Part shown: in pieces, positions 1 through 7,993 of the stretch | How positions within the stretch are numbered: position 1 is the first letter of the stretch | How the letters are laid out: each line of letters opens with the position of its first letter | Origin: an uncultured Terrimonas sp. | GTDB lineage: Bacteria; Bacteroidota; Bacteroidia; Chitinophagales; Chitinophagaceae | Direction of reading: 5' to 3' | Assembly: GCA_946886925.1 (NCBI GenBank) | Contig: CAMPJQ010000050.1 | Coordinates: forward strand, 1-10,138 | Length of the DNA: 10,138 bases | Notes under the pieces: generated by a model | Told to the model about the DNA's origin: nothing | Seen by the model: the letters and a program-made list of their open reading frames with translations, nothing else | Databases searched by the model: none | Program-made: the position numbers and the translations under genes

Positions 1-1295
1 GGCACGTTTAATCCGCCATTACCATCAGACTCCATGCGCTGCCGGGATTTTATCAGGGTAAGATTGCCGCCGATCTTCAGCCACTTGTTTACATCATTGT
101 CTAGAGTGATCCTTGCAGAATAACGTTTAAAATTTGAGTTTACCATTATACCATCCTGGTCAAGATAACCCAGGGAAACGCTAAACAATGTTTTCTCGTT
201 GCCACCCTGGAAATTTAACTGATGGCTGTGAGATAATGCAGGTTTATATACTTCAGATTCCCAATTGGTATTATAAAGTGGTTTGTCACTTTCGTCAAAA
301 AGCAAAGGAAAGTTGGCATGATTCAATGCTTTCGGAGGCGTCCACGTTCCACCAAGCGGATCAAATTTCTGCCCGTTGGCAAAAGATAAATTGTATATGT
401 CAACAAATTCCTGCGCATCAAGTGCGGGTAAATGCCTGTATAATTCGGCTACGTTTACATTGCCATCATACGTAACCCTGGTGGCGCCGCTTCTGCCACG
501 TTTGGTGGTGATCATAATTACACCATTGGCGCCGCGTGCACCGTAAATAGCGGTAGAAGATGCATCCTTTAATACTTCCAGCGAAGCAATGTCATTAGGG
601 TTAATACTGTTGCCATCAACCCCTGCCACACCATCTACTACATACAAGGGGTCAAGGCTTGAATTAATAGATCCCAATCCGCGTATGCGAACTTTAGCGC
701 CGGCCCCGGGAGCATTGCTGTTTACACTTACATCCACGCCTGCCACTTTTCCCTGCAATGCCTGTGTAACATTGGGCACCGGCCTGTCCATCAACTGCTC
801 TGCTTTTACCACAGCAACCGATCCCGTAAGATCAGATTTTTTTGCAGTACCATAACCTATCACCACTATATCTGTCAGACTGCTCACATCGGGCATCAGC
901 ACAACGTTTTGTAATGCGGCAGTGTTGTTAACTGCGACTTCCGTGTTTTTAAAGCCAACATAACTGAATACCAGCACCGCATCTGTGCTGCTTACATTGA
1001 TGGAAAAACTGCCACTGGCATCCGTAGTGGTTCCATTGGTAGTTCCCTTTTCCACAACAGTAACGCCGGAAAGTGATTCACCATCATTGTTCATTACTTT
1101 ACCCGTAATGTCAATAGCTGTGTTTTCTCTGAAACGATCGCCAGAGTTATTGGATCGTGTGTTTTCTTCGTAACCATTTGCAAAAACCGGAATGAAAAAA
1201 CCAAAGGTGATCACCAGGATCATCCCGGTAATAAGGAGGTATTTGTTGAGTAAATGGCGTATACCATGCGATACGCCGCATTCATTTTTTTTCAT
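1..1295 (-). CDS. SusC/RagA-family TonB-linked outer-membrane transporter, N-terminal part (3' end outside window)
   Basis: The reading frame is open from an ATG at 1295 to the left edge (431 full codons plus two bases), so the C-terminal barrel is missing only because the window ends. A Sec signal peptide is visible (hydrophobic stretch about residues 19-38, likely cleavage after VFA near 39). It is followed by a carboxypeptidase-regulatory-like domain (about 62-133, ITGKVMNNDGESLSGVTV), a TonB-box-like stretch near 142-149 (DIVVIGYG), the plug domain (about 150-267), and the SusC/RagA hallmark YGARGANGVIMITTKRG at 251-267. Known family role: a TonB/ExbBD-powered outer-membrane channel that imports oligosaccharides or peptides, normally paired with a SusD lipoprotein encoded directly downstream. 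That position lies outside the window, so pairing and substrate are unknown. It is probably transcribed separately from the genes at 1866-7665, since a strong terminator lies between. No Shine-Dalgarno sequence is seen, as is usual in the phylum. Confidence 0.95.
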   Translation of the reverse strand, partial: MKKNECGVSHGIRHLLNKYLLITGMILVITFGFFIPVFANGYEENTRSNNSGDRFRENTAIDITGKVMNNDGESLSGVTVVEKGTTNGTTTDASGSFSINVSSTDAVLVFSYVGFKNTEVAVNNTAALQNVVLMPDVSSLTDIVVIGYGTAKKSDLTGSVAVVKAEQLMDRPVPNVTQALQGKVAGVDVSVNSNAPGAGAKVRIRGLGSINSSLDPLYVVDGVAGVDGNSINPNDIASLEVLKDASSTAIYGARGANGVIMITTKRGRSGATRVTYDGNVNVAELYRHLPALDAQEFVDIYNLSFANGQKFDPLGGTWTPPKALNHANFPLLFDESDKPLYNTNWESEVYKPALSHSHQLNFQGGNEKTLFSVSLGYLDQDGIMVNSNFKRYSARITLDNDVNKWLKIGGNLTLIKSRQRMESDGNGGLNV

Positions 1296-1612
1296 ATGAG
1301 GTTTATTTAATTTGATGATCGCCGCCAGAGCGGCAGTTTGTATTTAATTGCGGAAATTTGAGTCATACTCCGCATGCTTCATGCTATCAGGTAATTCTAT
1401 TCATATGCAGGTAGTTTTAATAATGAATATTAAACAGGAAAGCCTTTTGCTTACCCGGTCACGTACGATATAACAATTGTATTTCCATGATTTAATGGAA
1501 CTACTTTAGCTGTAGTTAATATTTAAAGCAGGACTGAGGGAGATCAGGAATTTATGCAGGAAGAAGTTGTCTAAACGAAAATCAAAATTAGGATAAAATC
1601 GTTATAAATCAC

Positions 1613-1638
1613 TGAGTAAAGCAAATAGTCTTTACTCA
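1613..1638. promoter_or_regulatory. Perfect 9-bp inverted repeat upstream of susC-like gene
   Basis: TGAGTAAAG (1613-1621) and CTTTACTCA (1630-1638) are perfect inverted repeats around an 8-base spacer. The element lies just upstream of the only TAnnTTTG match in this gap, so it could be an operator for a regulator of the transporter gene, or an RNA hairpin. It has no flanking T-tract, so it does not look like a terminator. The function is inference. Confidence 0.4.
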
Positions 1639-1646
1639 AAGAAGCA

Positions 1647-1710
1647 ACCGCAGGTTCATATCTTCCTCTTTATACAATCCACCACGTCCAAATCATCGCT
1701 TACCTGCGGT
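1647..1710. promoter_or_regulatory. Widely spaced 9-bp inverted repeat (ACCGCAGGT ... ACCTGCGGT)
   Basis: ACCGCAGGT at 1647-1655 is the exact reverse complement of ACCTGCGGT at 1702-1710, separated by 46 bases. The arms are GC-rich in an AT-rich stretch. They could be paired binding sites for a dimeric regulator of the SusC-like gene or could close a larger RNA structure. A chance match of nine bases over this distance cannot be excluded. Confidence 0.3.
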
Positions 1711-1790
1711 CAAAGGAATATGAAATCTTTCGAATATTTCGCTATTGATTTGTTAACCCCAAAAAAAAATCTTTTGCGAGAGTGTCTTAT

Positions 1791-1832
1791 AAAAAATAAA
1801 TACCCGCATTTAATAATCAAATGCGGGTATTT
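1791..1832 (-). terminator. Rho-independent terminator of the lipoprotein gene group
   Basis: Perfect 14-bp stem (1798-1811 with 1819-1832, core TACCCGCATT / AATGCGGGTA) and a 7-base loop. On the minus strand it is followed by a T-rich run (complement of 1791-1797). It begins about 34 bases past the stop codon of the gene ending at 1866, so it closes that transcript and separates it from the SusC-like gene. Confidence 0.9.
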
Positions 1833-1865
1833 GCATTCAGTGCAAATGACAAACTACTTTTGTTT

Positions 1866-4800
1866 TTATCTCTCCACCGTAAGCACGCCATTCATTATCC
1901 GCCAATGGCCCGGATAAGAACAGATAAAGGGATAATCACCCGGAATATCAGGGACACGGAATTTTAAACTGAACTGCTGATCAGGATTAACCAATGGTGT
2001 CGCAAATAAAACGTCCGGAACAGAAGGAATATACTGCATACTAACGCCTTCGGGTACCTGCGCAAGCTTATCTGCTGCCGCCCCTACCCTTTCCATGCTG
2101 CCGGGTTTTAATACAAGTAAGTTATGTTGCATAAAATCAATATTGGTAAGCACGATTTCCAATATCGTTCCAGCTTTGGCTGTAATTTTTGGTTTCTCAA
2201 ATTTCATTTGATTTTGCACTGTTTTCATTATGATTACCTGGTCGGGCTTACCCAGATCAGCCTGTTGTGCTTCCGCAAGCAGCGTTTCCATGCGTGCGTC
2301 ACCCACCCTGCCTATATTTCGTGCGCTGTCTTCATAATCGCCGGCCTTTTTTGCGCCGCTGTTCCAGTAATCATTTGCTATGCGAATGCCGGCATCACGC
2401 AAAGGTATTTTAAACAAGCCCTTTGCTTTCCCGGTGGCAATTTCTTTATTATTTAAAAGCAATTCCATAACGCCCCCTTTCAAAAGTTTTGCTGTTACAG
2501 AAAAACCATCAGTCACGCTATCCTTCGATTGTATATTAAAGGATTGGTTATTTTGATTGACCTGGAAGTGTAATTTCTTTCCATTGTCAATATACACCGC
2601 ATATCCATTCGCTTTATTGCCCTGAGCTACAATTACCCCTTTCTTACGGTCCTTATTGTTCAATTCCACATTTGCAGTAAAAAACAATTCTCTTCCGGTA
2701 AGATCGGGCAACAGGTCGGGCCTGATATATGTATTTTGAGGCAGTGAGAGCACACTTAATTTTGAACGCAGCATTATACGATGGATCAAACCGGCTTTAC
2801 CCAGTTCCACCTGTTCGCTGATGCCACTGGTTTTAAATGCTTTCTCAAAACCCTGCTGTTGTATGCCCGATGCGATAAACAATGCCTTTTGGATCCATTT
2901 GTCTTCGGCGCTTCCACCTTCCTTACTGGCCAGTTTAAATAAAATCTGCCCCAGTGTTTCTGATGGGGGGAGATCGCATGCTTTTAATACAGCGGCCAGC
3001 ACCACGCGCAGATCTTTATCTTCAAATATACCAGCACCAATCATGGCTTTTGAAATTTCTTCCGTTGCCGGCAGCACCTGTATAGCAGCTCTGCGCACGC
3101 CTGCCGAAGGATGCTTCAACGCGCCAATGGCAACATTCACCGCTTCCTTATTATCACCGTTAAATGCTTTCAGCCCCTGCAATGTCCATAATGCATGCAC
3201 TGCAGGAGCATTTAAACCAATCTCATCAACCGAAACATTTTCTATAATCTTATACAATTCATCAACTACCTTTTTATCGCCTGCTTCTACCAGCAAACGC
3301 TGGGCTGTAGTACGCCAGAACATATTAGAACTGCTCAGCGCTTCAATCAGTTCATCCTGATCATTTTTATCGAGCGATGATATTTTCTCTCCATCTGATT
3401 TCTTATAATGAATACTATAGATGCGCCCGCGGAGTGAATCTCGTATCGGATTAATATATGCATTTCCTTTTCCGGTTTCATATCCCTGCGGCGTGGGGTT
3501 ATGCTGGATAATAAAATTATACCAGTCCGCTATCCATACATTTCCATCCGGGCCAACATCAGCCTGCACAGGTCCAAACCAGTCATCCGCGCTTGCCACA
3601 AAGTTCCACCCGTCTTCAGCTTCTTTGAAAGAAGAACCATCGGGTTCAATAATATTGCGATGAATAACCCTGCCGGTAGGTTCGCTTACGAAAGCAATCC
3701 TGTTCCAGAATTCCTTTGGATAATTACGTGCCGTATATAAACTATGACCGGCTGCAGCCGTAAAACCATTGTGCACATCTACCTGTCGCAGATTTTTGGT
3801 TACCACATGCATGGCATAATGACTTTCAATTTTATCTATACCGGTTTCACCACCCTGTCCCGACATTTCAAAATAACGTTTGGGGATAGTGTACGCAGCA
3901 CTGTGCGTATTGTTGGCTGTTGATATAAACGCATCAAAATCTTCCGAAAAGCCCAATCCCCAGGTATTGTTGGAGGTGTTGCCCAGAAATTCCAGTTGTT
4001 TTCCATCGGCAGTAAAATGATACAAGCCCTGGCTGAAACGCATGGTATCTTTACTATCGCCTATCACTCCCTTAAAGCCGGAATAGCCAACCGTTCCCCA
4101 TATGGTATTGTCGGGGCCGTAACGGAAATTGGAAGGTCCGGCATGCGTATCAAATGTTCCCCAGCCCGAAATGATCTTTTCCCGCACATCCGCTTTATCA
4201 TCACCATTTGTATCTTTCAGAAATAAAAAGTCGGGAGCCTGCGCCACTACTATGCCACCATTAATAAAAGCAAAACTGGTAGGTATATTGAGCTTATCGG
4301 CAAACACTGTAAATTTATCCGCCTTACCATCTCCATCCGTATCTTCCAGTATCTTGATCATATCTTTTCCTTCTTCCTTATTGTCGCGCACCATATTCGG
4401 GTAATCCATGGTTTCTGCAATCCACAGCCGCCCCTTCTCATCCCAATCCATGTGTATAGGCTTGTTAATATCGGGCTCAGCAGCAAAAAGTTTTATTTCA
4501 AATCCTACCGGAACCTGTATTAGTTTCATAGATTGTTCGGGCGATAATGGTTCCTGGAATTGCGGGGGCGGATCGCGCTTTTCATAATTGGGCATCCGCG
4601 CATCTGAATACTTCGGGCTGGGTGTACCAAATTGTTCTGCCAACGACTTTGCATGATCACCCACAGCCCACATGATACCGTTGTAAACCAATTTCAAAAA
4701 GCCGGGGTTCGTCCAGGTTTTTTCATTATGCCCGTAAGCTGTATAAAAAACTCTGCCATCGCCGTAATTGCGTATCCATGTATATGGTTCGTGATGATCG

Positions 4801-5360
4801 CCCTCTACCCGTTCTGTAAGTACTTCTATATTTTTACTGAGCTTGTCGTGCACATAAGTTTCATCTTCTGTAGAAAAAGCAGGCACATCTTTCATCACAG
4901 GATGATCCGGCTTTACGATAACAGCGGTAAAGGAATCGTATTGATGTGTTTTAAACTGCCCGCCGATCATCTCCACTACTTCCGGCGAATTACGGAAGCA
5001 CCAGGATGCACAATGGATGGGAATAAAACCCTTACCTGAGTTTACGTAGTCGAGCAGCGCTTTTTCCTGCGGCGCAGTAATACTATCATGATTGGCGTAC
5101 AACAGCAATCCATCGTATAATTTCATGTCTTCCCGTAAAAGGTAATCAGGATTTGTTGTGTACGTTATATTTATACCCTTCTTGAAATATTCCTGCGAAA
5201 GCAGTTCAGCCAGTTTCTCCGAATCGTGGTGCTTGCTTTTATGCCCCAGGAATAATATCTCCAGCCGCCGGGGTTTATCATCTTTTTCCTGTTGTTTGCA
5301 GGAGTTCAACATGGCTAAAGAGAAGATACAAAGCAGGGATAGAAGGACATTGCGTTTCAT
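1866..5360 (-). CDS. Five-domain lipoprotein: ThuA, PVC-type beta-propeller, HEAT-like, LamG-like and azurin-like copper domain
   Basis: 1164 residues, with a lipoprotein signal peptide ending in the lipobox LNSC (Cys21). Domain order by recognisable signatures: ThuA/glutamine-amidotransferase-like (about 33-235); a short Pro-rich linker; a PVC-type 'membrane-bound dehydrogenase' beta-propeller (about 276-655) with DTDGDGKAD (341-348) and DTNGDDKAD (383-391) calcium-loop-like motifs; a HEAT-like helical stretch (about 665-870); a LamG-like beta-sandwich (about 885-1000); and a C-terminal cupredoxin (about 1040-1164). The cupredoxin keeps a full type-1 copper set: His1079 (MQHN), Cys1147, His1152 and Met1156, with azurin-like Cys+5 His+4 Met spacing. 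Related PVC-type proteins often carry a CxxCH haem motif; none is present here. The cellular site is probably the periplasmic face of a membrane. A role in oxidising or processing carbohydrate, with the copper domain passing electrons, is inference. The gene follows the oxidoreductase gene by 108 bases on the same strand, so cotranscription is likely. Confidence 0.9.
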   Translation of the reverse strand: MKRNVLLSLLCIFSLAMLNSCKQQEKDDKPRRLEILFLGHKSKHHDSEKLAELLSQEYFKKGINITYTTNPDYLLREDMKLYDGLLLYANHDSITAPQEKALLDYVNSGKGFIPIHCASWCFRNSPEVVEMIGGQFKTHQYDSFTAVIVKPDHPVMKDVPAFSTEDETYVHDKLSKNIEVLTERVEGDHHEPYTWIRNYGDGRVFYTAYGHNEKTWTNPGFLKLVYNGIMWAVGDHAKSLAEQFGTPSPKYSDARMPNYEKRDPPPQFQEPLSPEQSMKLIQVPVGFEIKLFAAEPDINKPIHMDWDEKGRLWIAETMDYPNMVRDNKEEGKDMIKILEDTDGDGKADKFTVFADKLNIPTSFAFINGGIVVAQAPDFLFLKDTNGDDKADVREKIISGWGTFDTHAGPSNFRYGPDNTIWGTVGYSGFKGVIGDSKDTMRFSQGLYHFTADGKQLEFLGNTSNNTWGLGFSEDFDAFISTANNTHSAAYTIPKRYFEMSGQGGETGIDKIESHYAMHVVTKNLRQVDVHNGFTAAAGHSLYTARNYPKEFWNRIAFVSEPTGRVIHRNIIEPDGSSFKEAEDGWNFVASADDWFGPVQADVGPDGNVWIADWYNFIIQHNPTPQGYETGKGNAYINPIRDSLRGRIYSIHYKKSDGEKISSLDKNDQDELIEALSSSNMFWRTTAQRLLVEAGDKKVVDELYKIIENVSVDEIGLNAPAVHALWTLQGLKAFNGDNKEAVNVAIGALKHPSAGVRRAAIQVLPATEEISKAMIGAGIFEDKDLRVVLAAVLKACDLPPSETLGQILFKLASKEGGSAEDKWIQKALFIASGIQQQGFEKAFKTSGISEQVELGKAGLIHRIMLRSKLSVLSLPQNTYIRPDLLPDLTGRELFFTANVELNNKDRKKGVIVAQGNKANGYAVYIDNGKKLHFQVNQNNQSFNIQSKDSVTDGFSVTAKLLKGGVMELLLNNKEIATGKAKGLFKIPLRDAGIRIANDYWNSGAKKAGDYEDSARNIGRVGDARMETLLAEAQQADLGKPDQVIIMKTVQNQMKFEKPKITAKAGTILEIVLTNIDFMQHNLLVLKPGSMERVGAAADKLAQVPEGVSMQYIPSVPDVLFATPLVNPDQQFSLKFRVPDIPGDYPFICSYPGHWRIMNGVLTVER

Positions 5361-5468
5361 TTGTTCATATTTTTTAGTTCGAGCGGTTGCTTGTTATTGA
5401 ACAGAAATTGTCAGAAAGAGGAATTATAACGGATCCCTCTTATCATACAAAAGCATTACATTCTCAGC

Positions 5469-6596
5469 TTATGATAAGGTGAAATCCGGCAATTTAATAA
5501 TTTCCCCTCCTTTCTTTGCCGACTCATGCGCCAGGATACCCACGCAGGTAATATTGGCTGACTGCTTTGCATTGGGAAACGGTTCTCTTTTTTGCACGAG
5601 TGCACTTACAAATTCGTGTACCAGGTGCGGGTGTGATCCCCCATGACCTGCGCCCTGTAAGAAAGAAAGATGCTGGTGCTCATCCGTATCATATACACCG
5701 CCTGTAGTAAACCGCTGTATGGGCTCAGGCAATAAATGGGCATAATCAGGCGACTCCACTTCTTCAGGAATTTCGGACTCCGCACGTTTTGCGGTATGCA
5801 CCACTAACGGTTTTCCTTCGATCAATGGCCACTCAACGGATTTTTTTGAACCGTATACTTCAAAGCTTTCGCGATATTGCCGCGCTGTATCAAATAAAGA
5901 GCGATATACATAAGCACTTAAATCGGAATTTCTGAATTTGATATGCGTACTCTCCACAGCAAAAGATGAATTGTAAAATGCATGTAACTCTTCTCTTATT
6001 GTTCCCGATCCAAAGCAGGATACATATTCCGCTTCCGCTCTTGTTAACCCCAGCACGGGGCCAACGCAATGCGTGGCGTAATACATAGGTGGTAATCCTG
6101 GCCAATAGTTGGGCCATCCATCCATATCCTGCTGATGGCTGGCTTTTAAAAATTGTATTTTCCCCAGCTCTCCTTTTTCATATAGTTCCTTCATAAACAA
6201 AAATTCCCTGGCATATACCACGGTTTCCATCATCATATAGGTGAGCCCTGTTTCTTTTACCGCCTGCACAATTTGTTTGCATTCTTCCACCGTAGTAGCC
6301 ATAGGAACAGTACAGGCCACATGTTTACCGGCCTTCAGCGCTTTTAATGATTGGGCTGCATGATCAGGAATGGGCGTATTGATATGCACTGCATCTATTG
6401 TAGGATCTTTAAGCAGTTCATCATAATCCGTATATCTTTTTTGAATGCCGAAAGCATCTCCTGTTTTGTTCAGGCTTTCTTTGTTGCGCTGGCAAATAGC
6501 ATGCATGTTCGCATTGGGGTGCCGCTGGTATATGGGAATGAATTCTGCACCAAAGCCAAGACCTATAATGGCAATGTTTATTTTTTGGGAAGACAT
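5469..6596 (-). CDS. Gfo/Idh/MocA-family oxidoreductase (ThuB-like context)
   Basis: 375 residues, normal length for the family. The N-terminal Rossmann fold begins at residue 6 with IGLGFGAEF (dinucleotide-binding glycines 12 and 14). The sequence HINTPIPDHAAQSLKALKAGKHVACTVP (written in parts: HINTPIPDHA, then ALKAGKHVACTVP) at about 71-98 marks the usual end of the nucleotide-binding domain. The C-terminal sandwich domain carries THCVGP (175-180), whose His176 may be a catalytic equivalent. The normal E-K-P motif reads T-V-P (96-98), so the usual catalytic lysine is replaced by valine. Family members are NAD(P)-dependent dehydrogenases of sugars and cyclitols. The next gene downstream encodes a ThuA domain, recalling ThuB/ThuA-type 3-keto-sugar metabolism. 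The substrate cannot be read from sequence. No signal peptide is seen, so it is probably cytoplasmic. Confidence 0.9.
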   Translation of the reverse strand: MSSQKINIAIIGLGFGAEFIPIYQRHPNANMHAICQRNKESLNKTGDAFGIQKRYTDYDELLKDPTIDAVHINTPIPDHAAQSLKALKAGKHVACTVPMATTVEECKQIVQAVKETGLTYMMMETVVYAREFLFMKELYEKGELGKIQFLKASHQQDMDGWPNYWPGLPPMYYATHCVGPVLGLTRAEAEYVSCFGSGTIREELHAFYNSSFAVESTHIKFRNSDLSAYVYRSLFDTARQYRESFEVYGSKKSVEWPLIEGKPLVVHTAKRAESEIPEEVESPDYAHLLPEPIQRFTTGGVYDTDEHQHLSFLQGAGHGGSHPHLVHEFVSALVQKREPFPNAKQSANITCVGILAHESAKKGGEIIKLPDFTLS

Positions 6597-6724
6597 AAGT
6601 TGTAGTTATATTAGATTATTAATTGCATGCGAACGGTGAAAGGTTCAAAGCTCAAAGAAGATAGCATACCAATCTGAGCTAAATACAATTACACTAAATT
6701 ACGGTTATTTGAATTCCAGTGCTT

Positions 6725-6762
6725 TATTGGATTATGTCCAATACCGACTGTATTTTATCCAA
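6725..6762. promoter_or_regulatory. Candidate operator for the AraC-type regulator
   Basis: The 199-base gap between the regulator gene and the oxidoreductase gene contains a 7-bp dyad TATTGGA (6725-6731), 5 bases, TCCAATA (6737-6743). A further TCCAA lies at 6758-6762, exactly 21 bases from the first TCCAA (two helical turns). AraC-type proteins often bind direct half-sites about two turns apart, and the site lies 130-165 bases upstream of the oxidoreductase start. Regulation by the neighbouring protein is inference. I found no clear TAnnTTTG/TTTG promoter pair in this gap. Confidence 0.4.
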
Positions 6763-6795
6763 AAAAATGAAAAGAATGGGGAAATAAGAAAAATA

Positions 6796-7665
6796 TTACA
6801 AAGTTGAAAATTTTCCCCGATAGGTTTTTGGAGTCATTTTCATATACCATTTAAACTGCCGGTTAAAGTTTGACAAGGTATTGAACCCACATTCATAACT
6901 TACCTGGCTGATGGTTTTGTCATCGTCCTCACTTAATAATTTACACGCATGCCGGATTCGAAGTTCTGCGATAAAATCTGAAAATGATTTACTCGTTTTC
7001 ATCCTGAAATACCGGCTGAATGAAGTAGGCGTCATATTAAGTAATGCAGCAACCGACTCCAATTCAATACGTCCCTGGAAATGCTGTGCAGCGTAATTAA
7101 TCACCAAATTGATGCGCCGGGTTTCCGATTCTTTTAATTTGTAAGCGTAGTCAGCATTGTGCAGCAAACGGTATTCTTTTGTTTGCGCCATCAACTCCAG
7201 CATCTGCAATAATTGTATGAGGCTGGTTGCGCCATGCGCAGAAACAATGCCGTTCATCATATTGCTAAGCTGAGAAACCGTTTGCCCGTAATATTCAATT
7301 CCACGTTTTGCTTTTTTAAACAAACTCCTGATCTGCTGCATTTCATCCTTCTCTATCAGGTCGCCTATAAAATCTGCCCGGAAATAAACAACCAATCCGT
7401 GTGTTGTGAGTTTACTGCTTTTATCAAAATATGCGCTGTCACTTCGCCATAAATGCGGCAAACCCGGCCCCAGAAAAGTAAGATCTCCTGCATTAAAAGA
7501 TTTAACTGTATTGCCTATAAAGCGGGTACCGCTTCCTTTTAAAACTAAAAATACCTGGTATTCACTGTGCGCATGCCAGGTAGCATCAAAATGTTTTTCT
7601 TTCAACTGCTTTGCTACAAATATCCTGGATTCCGGAATGGGGGACTTTTGGAGTGCGAATTTCAT
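6796..7665 (-). CDS. AraC-family transcriptional regulator with N-terminal cupin domain
   Basis: 289 residues. The N-terminal cupin (about 10-95) has the HxHxE-type motif HAHSE at 31-35 and a second PHLW at 70-73, the ligand-sensing fold common in sugar-responsive AraC proteins. The C-terminal double helix-turn-helix spans about 185-285: first helix pair around ELESVAALLNMTPTSFSRYF (201-220), second around ISQVSYECGFNTLSNFNRQF (252-271), followed by the family ending KMTPKTYR. It is encoded directly upstream of, and on the same strand as, the oxidoreductase and ThuA-lipoprotein genes, so it is probably their activator and may share their transcript. The effector is probably a small sugar-related molecule (inference). 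The ATG at 7665 gives the normal N-terminus of the cupin. Confidence 0.92.
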   Translation of the reverse strand: MKFALQKSPIPESRIFVAKQLKEKHFDATWHAHSEYQVFLVLKGSGTRFIGNTVKSFNAGDLTFLGPGLPHLWRSDSAYFDKSSKLTTHGLVVYFRADFIGDLIEKDEMQQIRSLFKKAKRGIEYYGQTVSQLSNMMNGIVSAHGATSLIQLLQMLELMAQTKEYRLLHNADYAYKLKESETRRINLVINYAAQHFQGRIELESVAALLNMTPTSFSRYFRMKTSKSFSDFIAELRIRHACKLLSEDDDKTISQVSYECGFNTLSNFNRQFKWYMKMTPKTYRGKFSTL

Positions 7666-7731
7666 ACAAGATATTTAACACCGTGATCAATAAAGATAAT
7701 GGATTGAATGTAACATTAGTCACGAAGAAAT

Positions 7732-7753
7732 TGAAAGTAATTCCCGACTTTCA
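7732..7753. promoter_or_regulatory. 7-bp inverted repeat just upstream of the small membrane-protein gene
   Basis: TGAAAGT (7732-7738) and ACTTTCA (7747-7753) flank an 8-base spacer, ending four bases before the ATG at 7758 and within the divergent promoter region shared with the AraC-type gene (start 7665). It could be an operator or a leader hairpin hiding the start codon. No TAnnTTTG match was found in this 92-base gap, so the transcription start sites are unknown. Confidence 0.3.
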
Positions 7754-7757
7754 CGAC

Positions 7758-7964
7758 ATGAAAAAATGGGTAAGACGCAATATATTTTTGCTAACCGGTG
7801 CTTTCGTTGGCAGTATAGGAGGTTTTGTATACTGGAAACTGGTGGGTTGTAATAGCGGAACCTGCGCCATTACTTCCAGCCCGCGCAACAGCACACTCTA
7901 TTTTGGCGTAATGGGTGCCTTGCTCTTTAGTATGTTGAAAAAGCAAACAAAAGATGCAGAGTGA
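7758..7964 (+). CDS. DUF6132-like small membrane protein
   Basis: 68 residues starting MKKWVRRNIF. The frame is open farther upstream, to about 7611, but that extension would run into the AraC gene, so the ATG at 7758 is preferred; it also gives the short Lys/Arg-rich N-terminus typical of the family. Two membrane segments are visible (about 8-28 and 45-60), joined by the conserved loop LVGCNSGTCAITSSPRNSTLY (given in parts: LVGCNSGTC at 28-36, then ITSSPRNSTLY). I recognise this as the pattern of Bacteroidota DUF6132 proteins, whose function is unknown. The CNSGTC cysteine pair could bind metal or take part in thiol chemistry (inference). The stop overlaps the GTG alternative start of the next gene, so the two are probably one operon. 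Confidence 0.8.
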   Translation: MKKWVRRNIFLLTGAFVGSIGGFVYWKLVGCNSGTCAITSSPRNSTLYFGVMGALLFSMLKKQTKDAE

Positions 7965-7993
7965 GATTTATTCTGTTAAAAAAACGAATCATA

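Larger units (their letters stand above)
1296..1790. other. Non-coding upstream region of the SusC-like gene
   Basis: About 500 bases with no credible gene; the one ORF crossing its right part overlaps a terminator and resembles nothing. The region should contain the promoter of the SusC-like gene. A sequence matching the Bacteroidota -7 consensus TAnnTTTG occurs on the minus strand at 1590-1583 (TAATTTTG), but no convincing -33 TTTG lies at the usual distance, so this is only a candidate. Inverted repeats occur at 1613-1638 and 1647/1710 (listed separately), at 1483-1500 (TTCCAT, 6 nt, ATGGAA), and at 1321-1334 (GCCGC, 4 nt, GCGGC), the last inside the probable 5' leader about 26 bases before the start codon. 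Confidence 0.6.

Noticed and set aside
1..1295. Calling a complete polysaccharide utilization locus
   Set aside because: SusD and glycoside hydrolase genes are not in the window; only the start of one SusC-like gene is visible.
1720..1917. Plus-strand open frame of 65 codons
   Set aside because: Contains the terminator hairpin and runs antisense into the lipoprotein gene; no protein-like features.
2821..3360. Long plus-strand open frame opposite the large lipoprotein gene
   Set aside because: Low-complexity Ser/Ala/Pro-rich shadow of a clearly real gene; no recognisable domain.
4978..5016. CASWC in the ThuA domain (residues 117-121) as a possible haem-binding CxxCH
   Set aside because: The motif lacks the histidine after the second cysteine, and no CxxCH occurs elsewhere in the protein.
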